From: Parapedobacter composti
GTDB taxonomy: Bacteria; Bacteroidota; Bacteroidia; Sphingobacteriales; Sphingobacteriaceae
Length of the DNA stretch: 64,000 bases
Assembly (NCBI RefSeq): GCF_900112315.1
Contig: NZ_FOLL01000005.1
Span: 164,104 to 228,103, forward strand
Reading direction: 5' to 3'
Below, piece by piece: positions 37,784-46,489 of the stretch; positions within the stretch are counted from its first letter, which is position 1, and each line of letters starts with the position of its first letter. The notes beneath the pieces are model-generated. The model was not told the origin of the DNA, searched no databases, and saw nothing but the letters and a program-made list of their open reading frames with translations. A program made the translations under genes and the position numbers.

Positions 37784-38022
37784 TTTGCTAATAATTTATT
37801 AAGGAAAATTGTTACTACTGGATTTTTAAATTTATCGCCCGGTTCTACTTCGCATACCCTGAAATACCCATTGCCATAACCTAATTCTGTCTTGCACACA
37901 TTCGGCATCCGCCAAAGCCCTTTGCATAGTCCGGAAAGGTGCAGACACGTTCCCTGCATTCTTATCGTCTCCCGATAAGGATACAAGCCCTCCTTGTTTG
38001 CAAGCGCGCGGTTCAACGGCAA
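37780..38022 (-). CDS. Small hypothetical ORF
   Basis: An 80-codon open frame in the 283-bp spacer between the exported pyruvyl-transferase-like gene and the SGNH gene. Its stop overlaps the SGNH start (ATGA), as in coupled genes, but I recognise no family and it has no signal peptide or clear ribosome-binding site. It may be noise or the remnant of another gene. Confidence 0.25.
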   Translation of the reverse strand: MPLNRALANKEGLYPYRETIRMQGTCLHLSGLCKGLWRMPNVCKTELGYGNGYFRVCEVEPGDKFKNPVVTIFLNKLLAK

Positions 38023-38066
38023 GAGCTAACTTTCTTTAAAAATATCAAAGCCAAAGAGAATCCTTT

Positions 38067-39359
38067 TCATTGATACAGTTCCTGTTTAATAGCTTTGATA
38101 CATTGTCCATACAATTTGTTTACCCTATCCATGACTGAAGCCACTGCGGCTTTTGCAGCTGGATAGTCGTTCCAGACCTTCCTTGCTTCGCTAACTAGTT
38201 GCCAGGCGTCAGTTCCATCCATTTCAAACACCCAATCATCCATGCCCAGATCATAATACATTTGGCCCTTTATGGTATCCTCGGGCTGGCGGAGGTAAAA
38301 CGATGGCGTGCCTGCATGGAGCGCGATGATCGGCGAGTGGCACTCAAAACTGAAAACAGCCTTGGCACGAGAATAAATGGAAGCCGCTTCGTCCGGCAAC
38401 CAATAGCCGCGCTTCAATACATTTGGCTTCACATCTTCCGGCAGCGGATCAATCAACAATTCATCCATGATATCCACCTGGTAGGTCATTTCTGGGCAAA
38501 CAAGCACTTTTCCGCCGCTATCCCGCACCCAGGCAATCATAACCTCCCTGAGCTTGGAATGGTCTACCTCTTTCCATTTATCGTTGTGTGCTTCCACATC
38601 AGCAATCTTCTCCTCGCTCCATCCCCCATTATTTGGTCTGATTTTATAATAAGGAGTGTATCGCAAACGGGGGATCACGCAGATGAATTCGTGCCCTTCC
38701 AAACCGGCGTCATGCAAAAAACGCTGGGCCCTCTCTCCATTCGTTAGATTGAAATAAAACGTGGCATCGGGCCCGAACATCACCCTTTTTGCAGCAATGC
38801 GGTTTTCTTCGATGACTTTCAACGAGCGTGTCTCACGGGTGAAGATGAACTTCGCCATGTCCAGTATGGATTTGAGATCCGGGTCGATATGCGCAATGGT
38901 GTCACCGAAAATCCCGAAAGGCTTATCGGTATGGTTCAGCCAGGCACGGAGGTTGTCTTTGCCTACCACAGAGGGCCCTGAACCGTGGATCAGGATATCT
39001 GCCGCATCCATGGCTTCAATCACCTCCTGGCTATTTACATCCCCTTCCTTGCTCACATGCCCGTAGATAATTTTCACGTCTGGAAAATTCGTTTCCAGCA
39101 ACACCTTTACCGCTTCGCTATGGCTTTTTTTCCATAAGATGATTTTCGCATCAGGCAAGAACACCTGAAGCACGTTCAGTAGACCGGGCGTGTGGGCGAT
39201 ATCTCCGATATTCACGTCCTGCCAGCCGGAAACGACTAGGATCGTCTTGACCTTGCCGTCGGCTCCCCGTGTACAAGTGGTCAGTGCTGAAGAAATCACC
39301 GCGCCGATACCTGCCGTGGCCGCGGTCCTCAGCCACCCCCTTCGATTATACGCTTTCAT
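38067..39359 (-). CDS. Exported lipoprotein with polysaccharide pyruvyl transferase fold
   Basis: A 430-residue protein related to polysaccharide pyruvyl transferases (PF04230): VSGWQDVNIGDIAHTPGLLNVL near the N-terminus, ILIHGSGPSVVG, FGIFGDTIA, FTRETRSLKV and the late FSFECHSPIIALHAGTPSF block, where intact family members carry a conserved H-x(n)-H/R. The start at 39359 (MKAYNRRGWLRTAATAGIGA) is preferred over the longer frame to 39458, because it leaves 10 bp after the GH16 stop and creates a Tat-like twin-arginine signal ending in a lipobox (ALTTC). The family usually works in the cytoplasm on lipid-linked sugars using PEP, so an exported member is unusual. Confidence 0.8.
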   Translation of the reverse strand: MKAYNRRGWLRTAATAGIGAVISSALTTCTRGADGKVKTILVVSGWQDVNIGDIAHTPGLLNVLQVFLPDAKIILWKKSHSEAVKVLLETNFPDVKIIYGHVSKEGDVNSQEVIEAMDAADILIHGSGPSVVGKDNLRAWLNHTDKPFGIFGDTIAHIDPDLKSILDMAKFIFTRETRSLKVIEENRIAAKRVMFGPDATFYFNLTNGERAQRFLHDAGLEGHEFICVIPRLRYTPYYKIRPNNGGWSEEKIADVEAHNDKWKEVDHSKLREVMIAWVRDSGGKVLVCPEMTYQVDIMDELLIDPLPEDVKPNVLKRGYWLPDEAASIYSRAKAVFSFECHSPIIALHAGTPSFYLRQPEDTIKGQMYYDLGMDDWVFEMDGTDAWQLVSEARKVWNDYPAAKAAVASVMDRVNKLYGQCIKAIKQELYQ

Positions 39360-39369
39360 GCCTAGACTA

Positions 39370-40242
39370 TCAGTTGACTTCATCGTACACGCGCACATAG
39401 TCCACCACGAAATAATCCGGTAAGTTCGCTTTTCTGAGTATGCTTGCCGGTGCCCCATTTCGATACCCGTTGGCCTCCGCAGAGATCAGGATAAACTGTT
39501 CCCTGTGGGATACGGGGCCGGGAACCCGCCAGGTCTCTTTCCCATCCATGTAAAAGACGTAGCCACTGGGGCTCCAGTCCACACCGTATGTGTGGAATTC
39601 CCCGTCGTTGGCATCGAGATCCAGGTTCCCCGAACCGATGTGTTGGTGGTCTTTTCCATATCCATTCCAATGCAGGTTTTGGCTTATCCCGCCTTTCCGT
39701 TGGAAATTCTCCATGATATCGATCTCCACACCGGCCTCCAATGGATCCAAGGAAGAACCGATGATGGGAGACTGCAACCAGAATGCAGCCCACCAGCCTT
39801 CCTGGGTCGGAAGTTTACAACGTATTTCATAGTACCCGTACCGATGGACAAACTTTGGCGTTTCCAACTGGGCGATGGGCCAAGTGAGCTTGGATTTACC
39901 GTACTGGTCTCCCGGCCTATCCATGTAATTGCTTCCGGTTTGGAGCTGTGACGTGAAATAATGCCCGTCCTTTTCGTACAATTTCAACAGTAGGCGTCCC
40001 TCGCCATCCAGTTCGTAGGCATCGTCCGTCCAAGTGCTATGCCTGGTCTGCATGATGTGCAGGCGGAATCCCCATTTCGTGGTATCCAACTCGTTGCCAT
40101 CGAACTCATCGTGCCATACCAACTTCCATTTCTTGCCTTTGGGGAGGTCGCTTTCAATTCCCGGTTGGCCTGTCTGTGCGTAACCATTGTATAATAACGT
40201 GGTTAGCGTAACCACGATACTTGCCTTCTTCATTATCCTCAT
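39370..40242 (-). CDS. Glycoside hydrolase family 16 enzyme
   Basis: A 290-residue secreted beta-jelly-roll enzyme. A signal peptide (about 1-22, KKASIVVTLTTLLYNGYAQ) precedes the GH16 domain with the diagnostic ExDxxE motif EIDIME: nucleophile E173, D175 and acid/base E178. WKLVWHDEFDGNELDTTKW and YYEIRCKLP are also typical. GH16 cleaves beta-1,3/1,4-glucans or galactans (agar, porphyran, carrageenan); which one cannot be decided by eye, although a galactan would fit the DgoD-like neighbour. Overlaps the end of the dehydratase gene by 4 bp. Confidence 0.93.
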   Translation of the reverse strand: MRIMKKASIVVTLTTLLYNGYAQTGQPGIESDLPKGKKWKLVWHDEFDGNELDTTKWGFRLHIMQTRHSTWTDDAYELDGEGRLLLKLYEKDGHYFTSQLQTGSNYMDRPGDQYGKSKLTWPIAQLETPKFVHRYGYYEIRCKLPTQEGWWAAFWLQSPIIGSSLDPLEAGVEIDIMENFQRKGGISQNLHWNGYGKDHQHIGSGNLDLDANDGEFHTYGVDWSPSGYVFYMDGKETWRVPGPVSHREQFILISAEANGYRNGAPASILRKANLPDYFVVDYVRVYDEVN

Positions 40243-41414
40243 GTTTTCTGGTTAAAGTATTTCACTCCGTTTTCCGGCCTGATATCGGTCAGGTCTCCGG
40301 TATAATGCCGCAGTTCCTTGGGAACATACGGATGCTTCCTGATTTCTTCCTCGTCAATGTCTATACCCAACCCCGGTTTATCGGGGATAATCATGGCCCC
40401 GTCTTCAAAGCGGATTTCCTCGTTGCATATCTCGCTTCTCCACGGAACGTCACTGCTCATGGTTTCGAGCAGGTAAAAATTAGGAACACAGGCCGCAAGC
40501 TGCAAGGTCGCTGCATTCGCCACCGGGCCGCTGGGGTTGTGCGGACAGAAAGGGATGTGATGGGCCTCTGCCATGGCAGCAATTTTCTTCAGTTCCATGA
40601 TGCCACCTGCATGGCTTACGTCTGGCTGCACGACATCGACCGACCTCATCTCGAACAGCGTTTTGAACTCCCACCTATTGTACAGGCGCTCGCCCCCCGA
40701 GACCGGGACTTTGATCCTTTTCTTCACTTCGGCCAATCCCTCCAGGTTTTGGGGAGGGATGGGCTCCTCGAACCACAATACGTCGTATTCGGCAAGCGCG
40801 TGCCCGATCCTCACCGCCGTAGGCACATCAAAACGGCCATGTGCCTCGATGATGATATCGGCCCTATTCCCGACTGCCTCTTTGACCGCGCCTATGCAGG
40901 CCATTGCCTGTTGCAACTGCGCCCGCTCGATATGGAGATAGGAAGATCCGAACGGATCCCACTTGATTGCCTTAAATCCCTGATCGACCGCGATCGCCGC
41001 TTTCTCCGCGAATTCCGCGGGCGTCTTCGCCGGGGCAAACCAGCCATTGGCATAACACGGAACGGCATCCCTGACCTTCCCGCCCAGGAGTTGATAGACC
41101 GGGACACCCAAATCCTTTCCTTTGATATCCCATAGTGCCATTTCGATAGCGGACAGCGCCGACATGAGCACTGGACCGCCCCGCCAATAACTATCCCTGT
41201 ACACCTTGTGCCACACGGCTTCGATTGCATGCGGGTCACATCCCTTGATGACCCTTTCCAGCTCTTTGCAGGCCATTGCTGCGGTTTGCTCCTTGTATTC
41301 GAGGGTTGCTTCGCCTAGCCCATACAGGCCGTCCTGATCGGTCATCACCTTGACGAACACCCAGTTGGTCCGATAGGCATGGCAAAGGAACGTTTTAATA
41401 CCGGTTATCTTCAT
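40239..41414 (-). CDS. Enolase-superfamily sugar acid dehydratase, DgoD-like
   Basis: A 391-residue cytoplasmic member of the mandelate racemase/muconate lactonising enzyme group. It resembles D-galactonate dehydratase (DgoD): ALSAIEMALWDIKGKDLGVPVYQLLGG in the capping/barrel region, and metal ligands in IIIEAHGRFD, FEEPIPP and SGGERLYNR, with a catalytic His in FCPHNPSGPVA. Such enzymes dehydrate sugar acids to 2-keto-3-deoxy acids. The natural acid (galactonate, mannonate, fuconate, etc.) cannot be fixed by sequence reading. With the SDR next door it could form an oxidative, non-phosphorylating route for the sugar released by the PUL enzymes; no KDG kinase or aldolase is in the window. Confidence 0.88.
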   Translation of the reverse strand: MKITGIKTFLCHAYRTNWVFVKVMTDQDGLYGLGEATLEYKEQTAAMACKELERVIKGCDPHAIEAVWHKVYRDSYWRGGPVLMSALSAIEMALWDIKGKDLGVPVYQLLGGKVRDAVPCYANGWFAPAKTPAEFAEKAAIAVDQGFKAIKWDPFGSSYLHIERAQLQQAMACIGAVKEAVGNRADIIIEAHGRFDVPTAVRIGHALAEYDVLWFEEPIPPQNLEGLAEVKKRIKVPVSGGERLYNRWEFKTLFEMRSVDVVQPDVSHAGGIMELKKIAAMAEAHHIPFCPHNPSGPVANAATLQLAACVPNFYLLETMSSDVPWRSEICNEEIRFEDGAMIIPDKPGLGIDIDEEEIRKHPYVPKELRHYTGDLTDIRPENGVKYFNQKT

Positions 41415-41456
41415 AACTATCCTTTTGTTTACTTTAATGTCTTGATCTGAATATCC

Positions 41457-42233
41457 TTACACATCAATATCTTCCGGCATGTGTTGCGCGGAACATCCGC
41501 CATCGACCACCAACCTTGCCCCGTTCAGTGATGTGACGGTATCGGACGCAAGGAATGCAACGGCCTCGGCAATATCGACGCCCGTTGATTCCCTCCCAAT
41601 CGGTATGTTCCGCCTCCTCCTATTGACGGCCTCCATGGTTTGCTTTTCCCACCTATCCGTGTTGATGTATCCCGGAGCAACCATATTCACCCGGATGCCT
41701 TTGGGCCCGAGATCGGTGGCCATCGAGTTGGTCAATGCGTCCAGCCCGCCCTTACTTGCAATGTAGGCAGTCCGTTTGTGGATCGCCCTTGTCGAAACAT
41801 TGGAGCCGATATTCACGATCACCCCCTTGGTGTGCTTTGCAAGCATCAGGTTCACCGCATGCTGCGATACCATGAAGGTACCCAGCAGGTTCACCTGGAT
41901 CACTTCCTTGAAAAAGTCGATGGCCATGTCTCCAAACCCATCACCGATACCTTGATGGGCTGCATTGTTGACCAGCACATCGATGCGCCCGAATTGGCTT
42001 TCAATGGTTGAAAACATCCTCTTGACCTGCTCCGCATCGGCAATATCCGCCACGATAGGGAAATGGTTCGGTAACCCCAAGTGTGTTAGTCTTTCGGCGG
42101 CGCTTTGCGTCAACCGCTCATCCGGGCCATTGATTACCACATGGGCTCCTTCTTTCAGGAACAACGACGCGATGTGGAACCCGGTGTTCTCCACCGCTCC
42201 GGTTACCAGTACTACTTTATTTTCAAATCTCAT
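41457..42233 (-). CDS. Short-chain dehydrogenase/reductase
   Basis: A 258-residue classical SDR. The NAD(P)-binding loop is TGAVENTGF (about 11-19), followed by NNAAH, the catalytic Ser in NIGSNVS and the YIASK motif (Tyr/Lys), with PGYINTD after it. The family oxidises or reduces many sugars and alcohols; its position between the MFS transporter and the DgoD-like enzyme suggests a sugar dehydrogenase that feeds the dehydratase. It overlaps the MFS gene by 4 bp. Confidence 0.93.
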   Translation of the reverse strand: MRFENKVVLVTGAVENTGFHIASLFLKEGAHVVINGPDERLTQSAAERLTHLGLPNHFPIVADIADAEQVKRMFSTIESQFGRIDVLVNNAAHQGIGDGFGDMAIDFFKEVIQVNLLGTFMVSQHAVNLMLAKHTKGVIVNIGSNVSTRAIHKRTAYIASKGGLDALTNSMATDLGPKGIRVNMVAPGYINTDRWEKQTMEAVNRRRRNIPIGRESTGVDIAEAVAFLASDTVTSLNGARLVVDGGCSAQHMPEDIDV

Positions 42234-43501
42234 ATATGATTGACTTCCTTGAGTTGCATATTCCTATAGTCCCTTGCAAAAAAATACTTGTATCCCACCA
42301 GCAGTAAGCCACCGCACAACAACCAAACCACGCTGAGCAAGGAAATCCCGGTGGACAGTCCGATAACCGGCTTTAAATACCCCAATACAAGCGGCGCGGT
42401 GGCCCCTACCGAAAAACCGATCATCATCATCATTCCCGAAGCTGTCGACCGGTATTTACGCGGGATCACGTCATATAAGACCGCGTAGGTATTGGCATCG
42501 AAAAAGGCCCTACCAAAACCGAAACCCGCAAATCCGATGTACGTGATCCACACCACGGTTGACTTGCCCATCAAAACGATAAACGGGGCCGCAAACAATA
42601 GCCCCATGGCCTGTAGCAGGAGGCGCTTCCCCGGGCTGTACTTGGCCAACCTATCCGAGATCGGTCCAGCGGACAGAATTCCGACAAAGGCGAACAAGTG
42701 GGTATAGAACATGGAGTGAAAACCTGCCGAGGTGAGCGTCATCCCGAACTCTTCGAATAGGTAGGTGGGAGTCCAGGTCAGGTAACCGACAAGGACAAAA
42801 ATAAGGCCGGAGAAGGCGATGGTGAGGATCAGCGCGGTAGGTGTCTGAAACAGCACTTTCAACCCCGCAAGGAAGGTTACTTCGCCTTTTCCTACCGCCG
42901 CTTGGCCGTCATTCCGATCCTTTAGCCGGAAAGCCATGACAATCCCGTGGATGACGCCAAACGCACCGAAGATGTAGAAGGCGTTCCTCCACCCCCAGCG
43001 TTCGCCGATGTAGGCGGCTATCAAACCGCTTAGGATAATACCCACATAATACGAGGTCTGGTGGACGGACATGGCAAATGAGCGGGTATCTTTATGGTAC
43101 GCCGCCAACAAGGTGTAGTTGGCTGGGCCGAAAAAGGCCTCGCCGCCACCAGTCGCCAGACTTCTCATGATAATGAGCATCATGACCCCATTGCTCAATC
43201 CCGTAAACATCGTTGCAGTGCTCCAAAACAGGATACTCCCGACGATGATCCACTTTTTACTATAGATATCGGCGAAGTAACCTGCAACCGGAACGAGTAT
43301 CGCGTAAAACAGGTTGAATAACGTGGCTATCCAACCAATCTGGATATCGGATAAACCCAGGTCTGATTTGACGAGTGGAAGCACGACATTGAAGACCTGT
43401 CGATCGGCTTGATTCACGAAAAAAGCGATCCACAACAGCAACAGTACTTCCCATTTATAATTTTTTGACATCTGCGCTCTCGGTTTCCGTATATTCGTCA
43501 T
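42230..43501 (-). CDS. MFS transporter, sugar/sugar-acid type
   Basis: A 423-residue inner-membrane transporter with about twelve hydrophobic segments. The first helix region has WIAFFVNQADRQVFNVVLP and the loop 2-3 motif AGYFADIYSKK; DRLAKYSPGKR lies in the middle loop. It resembles the anion:cation symporter-like hexuronate/galactonate group, matching the sugar-acid chemistry of the downstream enzymes. It is inserted 4 bp after the beta-helix gene and overlaps the SDR, so the three are probably translated together. Confidence 0.9.
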   Translation of the reverse strand: MTNIRKPRAQMSKNYKWEVLLLLWIAFFVNQADRQVFNVVLPLVKSDLGLSDIQIGWIATLFNLFYAILVPVAGYFADIYSKKWIIVGSILFWSTATMFTGLSNGVMMLIIMRSLATGGGEAFFGPANYTLLAAYHKDTRSFAMSVHQTSYYVGIILSGLIAAYIGERWGWRNAFYIFGAFGVIHGIVMAFRLKDRNDGQAAVGKGEVTFLAGLKVLFQTPTALILTIAFSGLIFVLVGYLTWTPTYLFEEFGMTLTSAGFHSMFYTHLFAFVGILSAGPISDRLAKYSPGKRLLLQAMGLLFAAPFIVLMGKSTVVWITYIGFAGFGFGRAFFDANTYAVLYDVIPRKYRSTASGMMMMIGFSVGATAPLVLGYLKPVIGLSTGISLLSVVWLLCGGLLLVGYKYFFARDYRNMQLKEVNHI

Positions 43502-43505
43502 GTGT

Positions 43506-45500
43506 TCAATAGCGATCGATTGACTCGATAATCCGGTCGATTTCCGACTTGACGCTTCCTTCCAAGGCTACATCAAACGTTTTGTCGCCTATGTGCAATT
43601 CCAGCGCATGGTTTGCAGGGCTGTACCCATATCGAATGTCCGCATGGATCCCCCGCGAGTCCAATCCCAACGTGCGTTGCCAATCCCCCAGCGTGTAGAC
43701 CTTCTTTTCCTTACCGATGCCCAGGTAATTGTCCGACTCGAATGCGCCATAGACATTCCCGTCCACTTTGGCTTCGCTTATGGGAATGGAGACCGCTACC
43801 GGGGATTGGCTGATGATATTTTCCGTGATCTCCACCCCTTTGCCCGTGAAGGTTTGTCCCAAAAAGTACCGCGTGCCCCCATAGCCCAGCCGGATACCCG
43901 CTAGGCCACTGCCAAGTATCAGGTTGCGGTAACATCGGATATGGTCTGACTCGCTGCCGCGTATTCCCAATTGCTTGACATCGATGATCACGTTATTGGC
44001 AATCTCATTGAGATGCGTGGAAGCTTCGATGTATATCCCCCCTTCCAGGCTTTTATGGATAACATTCTCATTGATCGAAACATTCTCATTGGCCGCATCC
44101 AACCAGATACCGCCATGCCCATGCATATTGTTCTCAATGTAATTGCCGACCAACATGCTGCTTCGGAGATGGTGTAACTTAATGGTCGCGCTTTCATGGA
44201 GCTGGCTAAAGTCCTGCCAGCAATTGTCACGCAGTTTGTTGTTGTATATCAGGATCGCGTCTTGCTGGAAATCATAATAATCGATATCCGAACTTCCTGT
44301 CGTGCCGCAGATGGCCGCTATGCCACACCTGTTGAACGCACTGTTCGCTACGATGTGATAACCCCGCTCCGCCATGGAATACCTGGAAGGAAGTTCAAAC
44401 CCGATGTCAAGCCCAACGCCGTTCGCGTCTTCGATCACGCAGTTATTGATGATGAAATGGTGGCCGCAATTCGTGGACACGATGCCCCGTTGCGGCGGGG
44501 GGAAACCGTTGCCTGCCTTCTGGAACGTGATGTTTTCGATCTTTATATAGCCGTTGTACCGGTGTTCCGGAGAGAAGCATTGTTCCCGCGCCGTGTATTC
44601 GATCTGGTGCTGCCCAGGGTGGGAATCGTCCGCCAACCTGACATGAACCGTCAATCCATCGTCTTCCACGAAGAAAGACCCTGGATTACCGGCCATATCC
44701 ACATACTGGGGTACCTGCTTCAGCATCTTGCCGTCACAGAAAAGCATTCCCCGGCTCATCAACGCCAGGTTCTTTTGCGTATCCGTCTTTGCCCACCTAT
44801 AGATGAAGGACGCACCATTGCCAACCCAGGGAATCAAGGGGCCGTTGACCATGGAGAATGGGTTTGTGCCAATGAATTTCTCCCGGGGCAATTTAAACAT
44901 GTAGGCCTGTGCACCAGCTTGCTTGAACAGATCGTCTGAATCCGAATGGCGTACCGGGAATGCCTTTTTTGCGGGGAGGTCCGGTTGTTCGTGCGATTCA
45001 TCGAAGAGGACCATGGCATCGATCTTGCGTTTCTCCCCCGACCAGAAACTATACGGCACCCATCCCTCGGACACCTGGTATGCCCCTTCGTAAATTTCGC
45101 TCCCGGTGATGATAACCGTAGCTTTGTCCACACCACGGTAACAAATCATTTCCTTCGAAGACCTCCCACCGCGCTGCGGCCTGACGGTTTCGCGGTAGAT
45201 GCCCTCACCTATCAAAACCAAATCGCCGGGCATCGCAATATCCGCGGCTTGCTGGATGGTTAACAATGGCTTATCCGATGAACCGTCGTTGTTGTCATTG
45301 GCCAGGGGATGCCGCTGTGAAACATGTATTATGCGCTTATAGTCTGTCTGGTCCTCCCAATAATCGATTGAAGTGCCGTCCGGTAGTCTATAGGCCTCCT
45401 TGTCAAACCCTATCTCGCCCATCTGCTGCGCATTGCAAAAAACAGGCACCATTACAGCCATGAGCAACGTCAGGTATTTGTATTTATTCATTTTATTCAT
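43506..45500 (-). CDS. Secreted right-handed parallel beta-helix protein
   Basis: A 664-residue exported protein: signal peptide MNKMNKYKYLTLLMAVMVPVFCNA, an N-terminal DUF1565-like strip (PLLTIQQAADIAMPGDLVLIGEG) and a long right-handed parallel beta-helix (about 310-580) with Asn-rich turns (HHFIINNCVIEDANGVG, NENVIHKSLEGGIYIEAS). Such folds occur in polysaccharide lyases and some hydrolases, so it is a candidate second glycan-degrading enzyme. The catalytic residues are not recognisable by eye, and neither PL nor GH family can be named with confidence. Placed between PorP and the MFS transporter. Confidence 0.82.
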   Translation of the reverse strand: MNKMNKYKYLTLLMAVMVPVFCNAQQMGEIGFDKEAYRLPDGTSIDYWEDQTDYKRIIHVSQRHPLANDNNDGSSDKPLLTIQQAADIAMPGDLVLIGEGIYRETVRPQRGGRSSKEMICYRGVDKATVIITGSEIYEGAYQVSEGWVPYSFWSGEKRKIDAMVLFDESHEQPDLPAKKAFPVRHSDSDDLFKQAGAQAYMFKLPREKFIGTNPFSMVNGPLIPWVGNGASFIYRWAKTDTQKNLALMSRGMLFCDGKMLKQVPQYVDMAGNPGSFFVEDDGLTVHVRLADDSHPGQHQIEYTAREQCFSPEHRYNGYIKIENITFQKAGNGFPPPQRGIVSTNCGHHFIINNCVIEDANGVGLDIGFELPSRYSMAERGYHIVANSAFNRCGIAAICGTTGSSDIDYYDFQQDAILIYNNKLRDNCWQDFSQLHESATIKLHHLRSSMLVGNYIENNMHGHGGIWLDAANENVSINENVIHKSLEGGIYIEASTHLNEIANNVIIDVKQLGIRGSESDHIRCYRNLILGSGLAGIRLGYGGTRYFLGQTFTGKGVEITENIISQSPVAVSIPISEAKVDGNVYGAFESDNYLGIGKEKKVYTLGDWQRTLGLDSRGIHADIRYGYSPANHALELHIGDKTFDVALEGSVKSEIDRIIESIDRY

Positions 45501-45529
45501 TGTTCTTCCTTTATAATTTAACTGTTATT

Positions 45530-46453
45530 TTAATTCAGCAGTCCCGTTATACCGCCGAACCGGTATCTTAATCCGATTTCATGCGTATTGTTGCTGATTC
45601 CGCGATTCAACGCCCTGTTACGCATGCCGAATTGGTAGCTATAACCGATGCCGAACCGTTGGATATAGACTTGTGCGATACCTGCCAGCTCCCCATAGCT
45701 CCGCGCATTCAACCCGATCCCGAATACCTGCTTGACGAAAAATATCGCCGACGCCTCTGCCTGTGGCCTTAAGCTTTCGGAATAGCTAACCAGCAGCGAC
45801 GGCCGGAACTGGAAATCCATACCCAGATTGAACAGCGCGCCCGCGGTCAGGTGGTACAGGTTTCGGAAATCATAGCGATTATCGCCGCCGCCCGCACCCA
45901 GGTTGCCCAGCATCAGCCGTGGAAGCGACAAGCCGACATAATATCGTTCCGGGCGGTAGAGCATCAGCCCGAAGCCAACCAGTGCGTCCGTTTCCTTCAC
46001 ATCCTCCCGGAAAGCCGGGTCCTGGGGATCCAGCTGCGAGAACCGACCATCCATGTAGCTGAAGCCTGCGCTGAGCGAAAGGCCGATGTATTCGCTTTCC
46101 GATATGCGGATGCCCTTGGCAAAGAATACGCTCGCCTCCGTCAGCTTCTCTACCGCCATGCCTTCGTGCCGCAGGTTTATCCCTGCGACAGCCCCCATAC
46201 GCTGTAGGCCGAAGTGGCCGCTACCCCAGTACACGGAGGGGGCGCCGTCCAGCCCGACCCACTGCCTGCGTCCAACCAAACTTATTTCGCCCTGTGGGTT
46301 CATCAGGCTCGCCGCTGCGTTCAGCGGAACACGCAGCTCACCGTGCTGGATATGCGTCAATGGCTGCTGCGCCTGAAGTCCGACGTAGATCACCAACCCC
46401 GCCATCACCATTGTTACATACCGCATCCGCTTCATGATTCCCTGATTTGTCAC
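45530..46453 (-). CDS. PorP/SprF family type IX secretion system membrane protein
   Basis: A 307-residue outer-membrane beta-barrel protein with a signal peptide (about 1-29, MRYVTMVMAGLVIYVGLQAQ). Typical family features are HGELRVPLNAAASLMNPQG near the N-terminus and the repeated aromatic beta strands ending in YRFGGITGLLN. PorP/SprF proteins act with T9SS type-B (CHU_C) cargo, helping to anchor it on the surface. Here it follows directly (36 bp) after a CHU_C protein, the usual pairing. An alternative start is Met7 (46435). Confidence 0.9.
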   Translation of the reverse strand: MTNQGIMKRMRYVTMVMAGLVIYVGLQAQQPLTHIQHGELRVPLNAAASLMNPQGEISLVGRRQWVGLDGAPSVYWGSGHFGLQRMGAVAGINLRHEGMAVEKLTEASVFFAKGIRISESEYIGLSLSAGFSYMDGRFSQLDPQDPAFREDVKETDALVGFGLMLYRPERYYVGLSLPRLMLGNLGAGGGDNRYDFRNLYHLTAGALFNLGMDFQFRPSLLVSYSESLRPQAEASAIFFVKQVFGIGLNARSYGELAGIAQVYIQRFGIGYSYQFGMRNRALNRGISNNTHEIGLRYRFGGITGLLN

Positions 46454-46489
46454 CTTGCTTTTTGCCGCTTCAACACTCCTATCAGAAGA

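Noticed and set aside
40221..41135. 304-codon plus-strand frame opposite the DgoD-like gene
   Set aside because: Antisense shadow; the minus strand has the metal-binding motifs and operon overlaps.
44196..44939. 247-codon plus-strand frame opposite the beta-helix gene
   Set aside because: Antisense shadow without family features.
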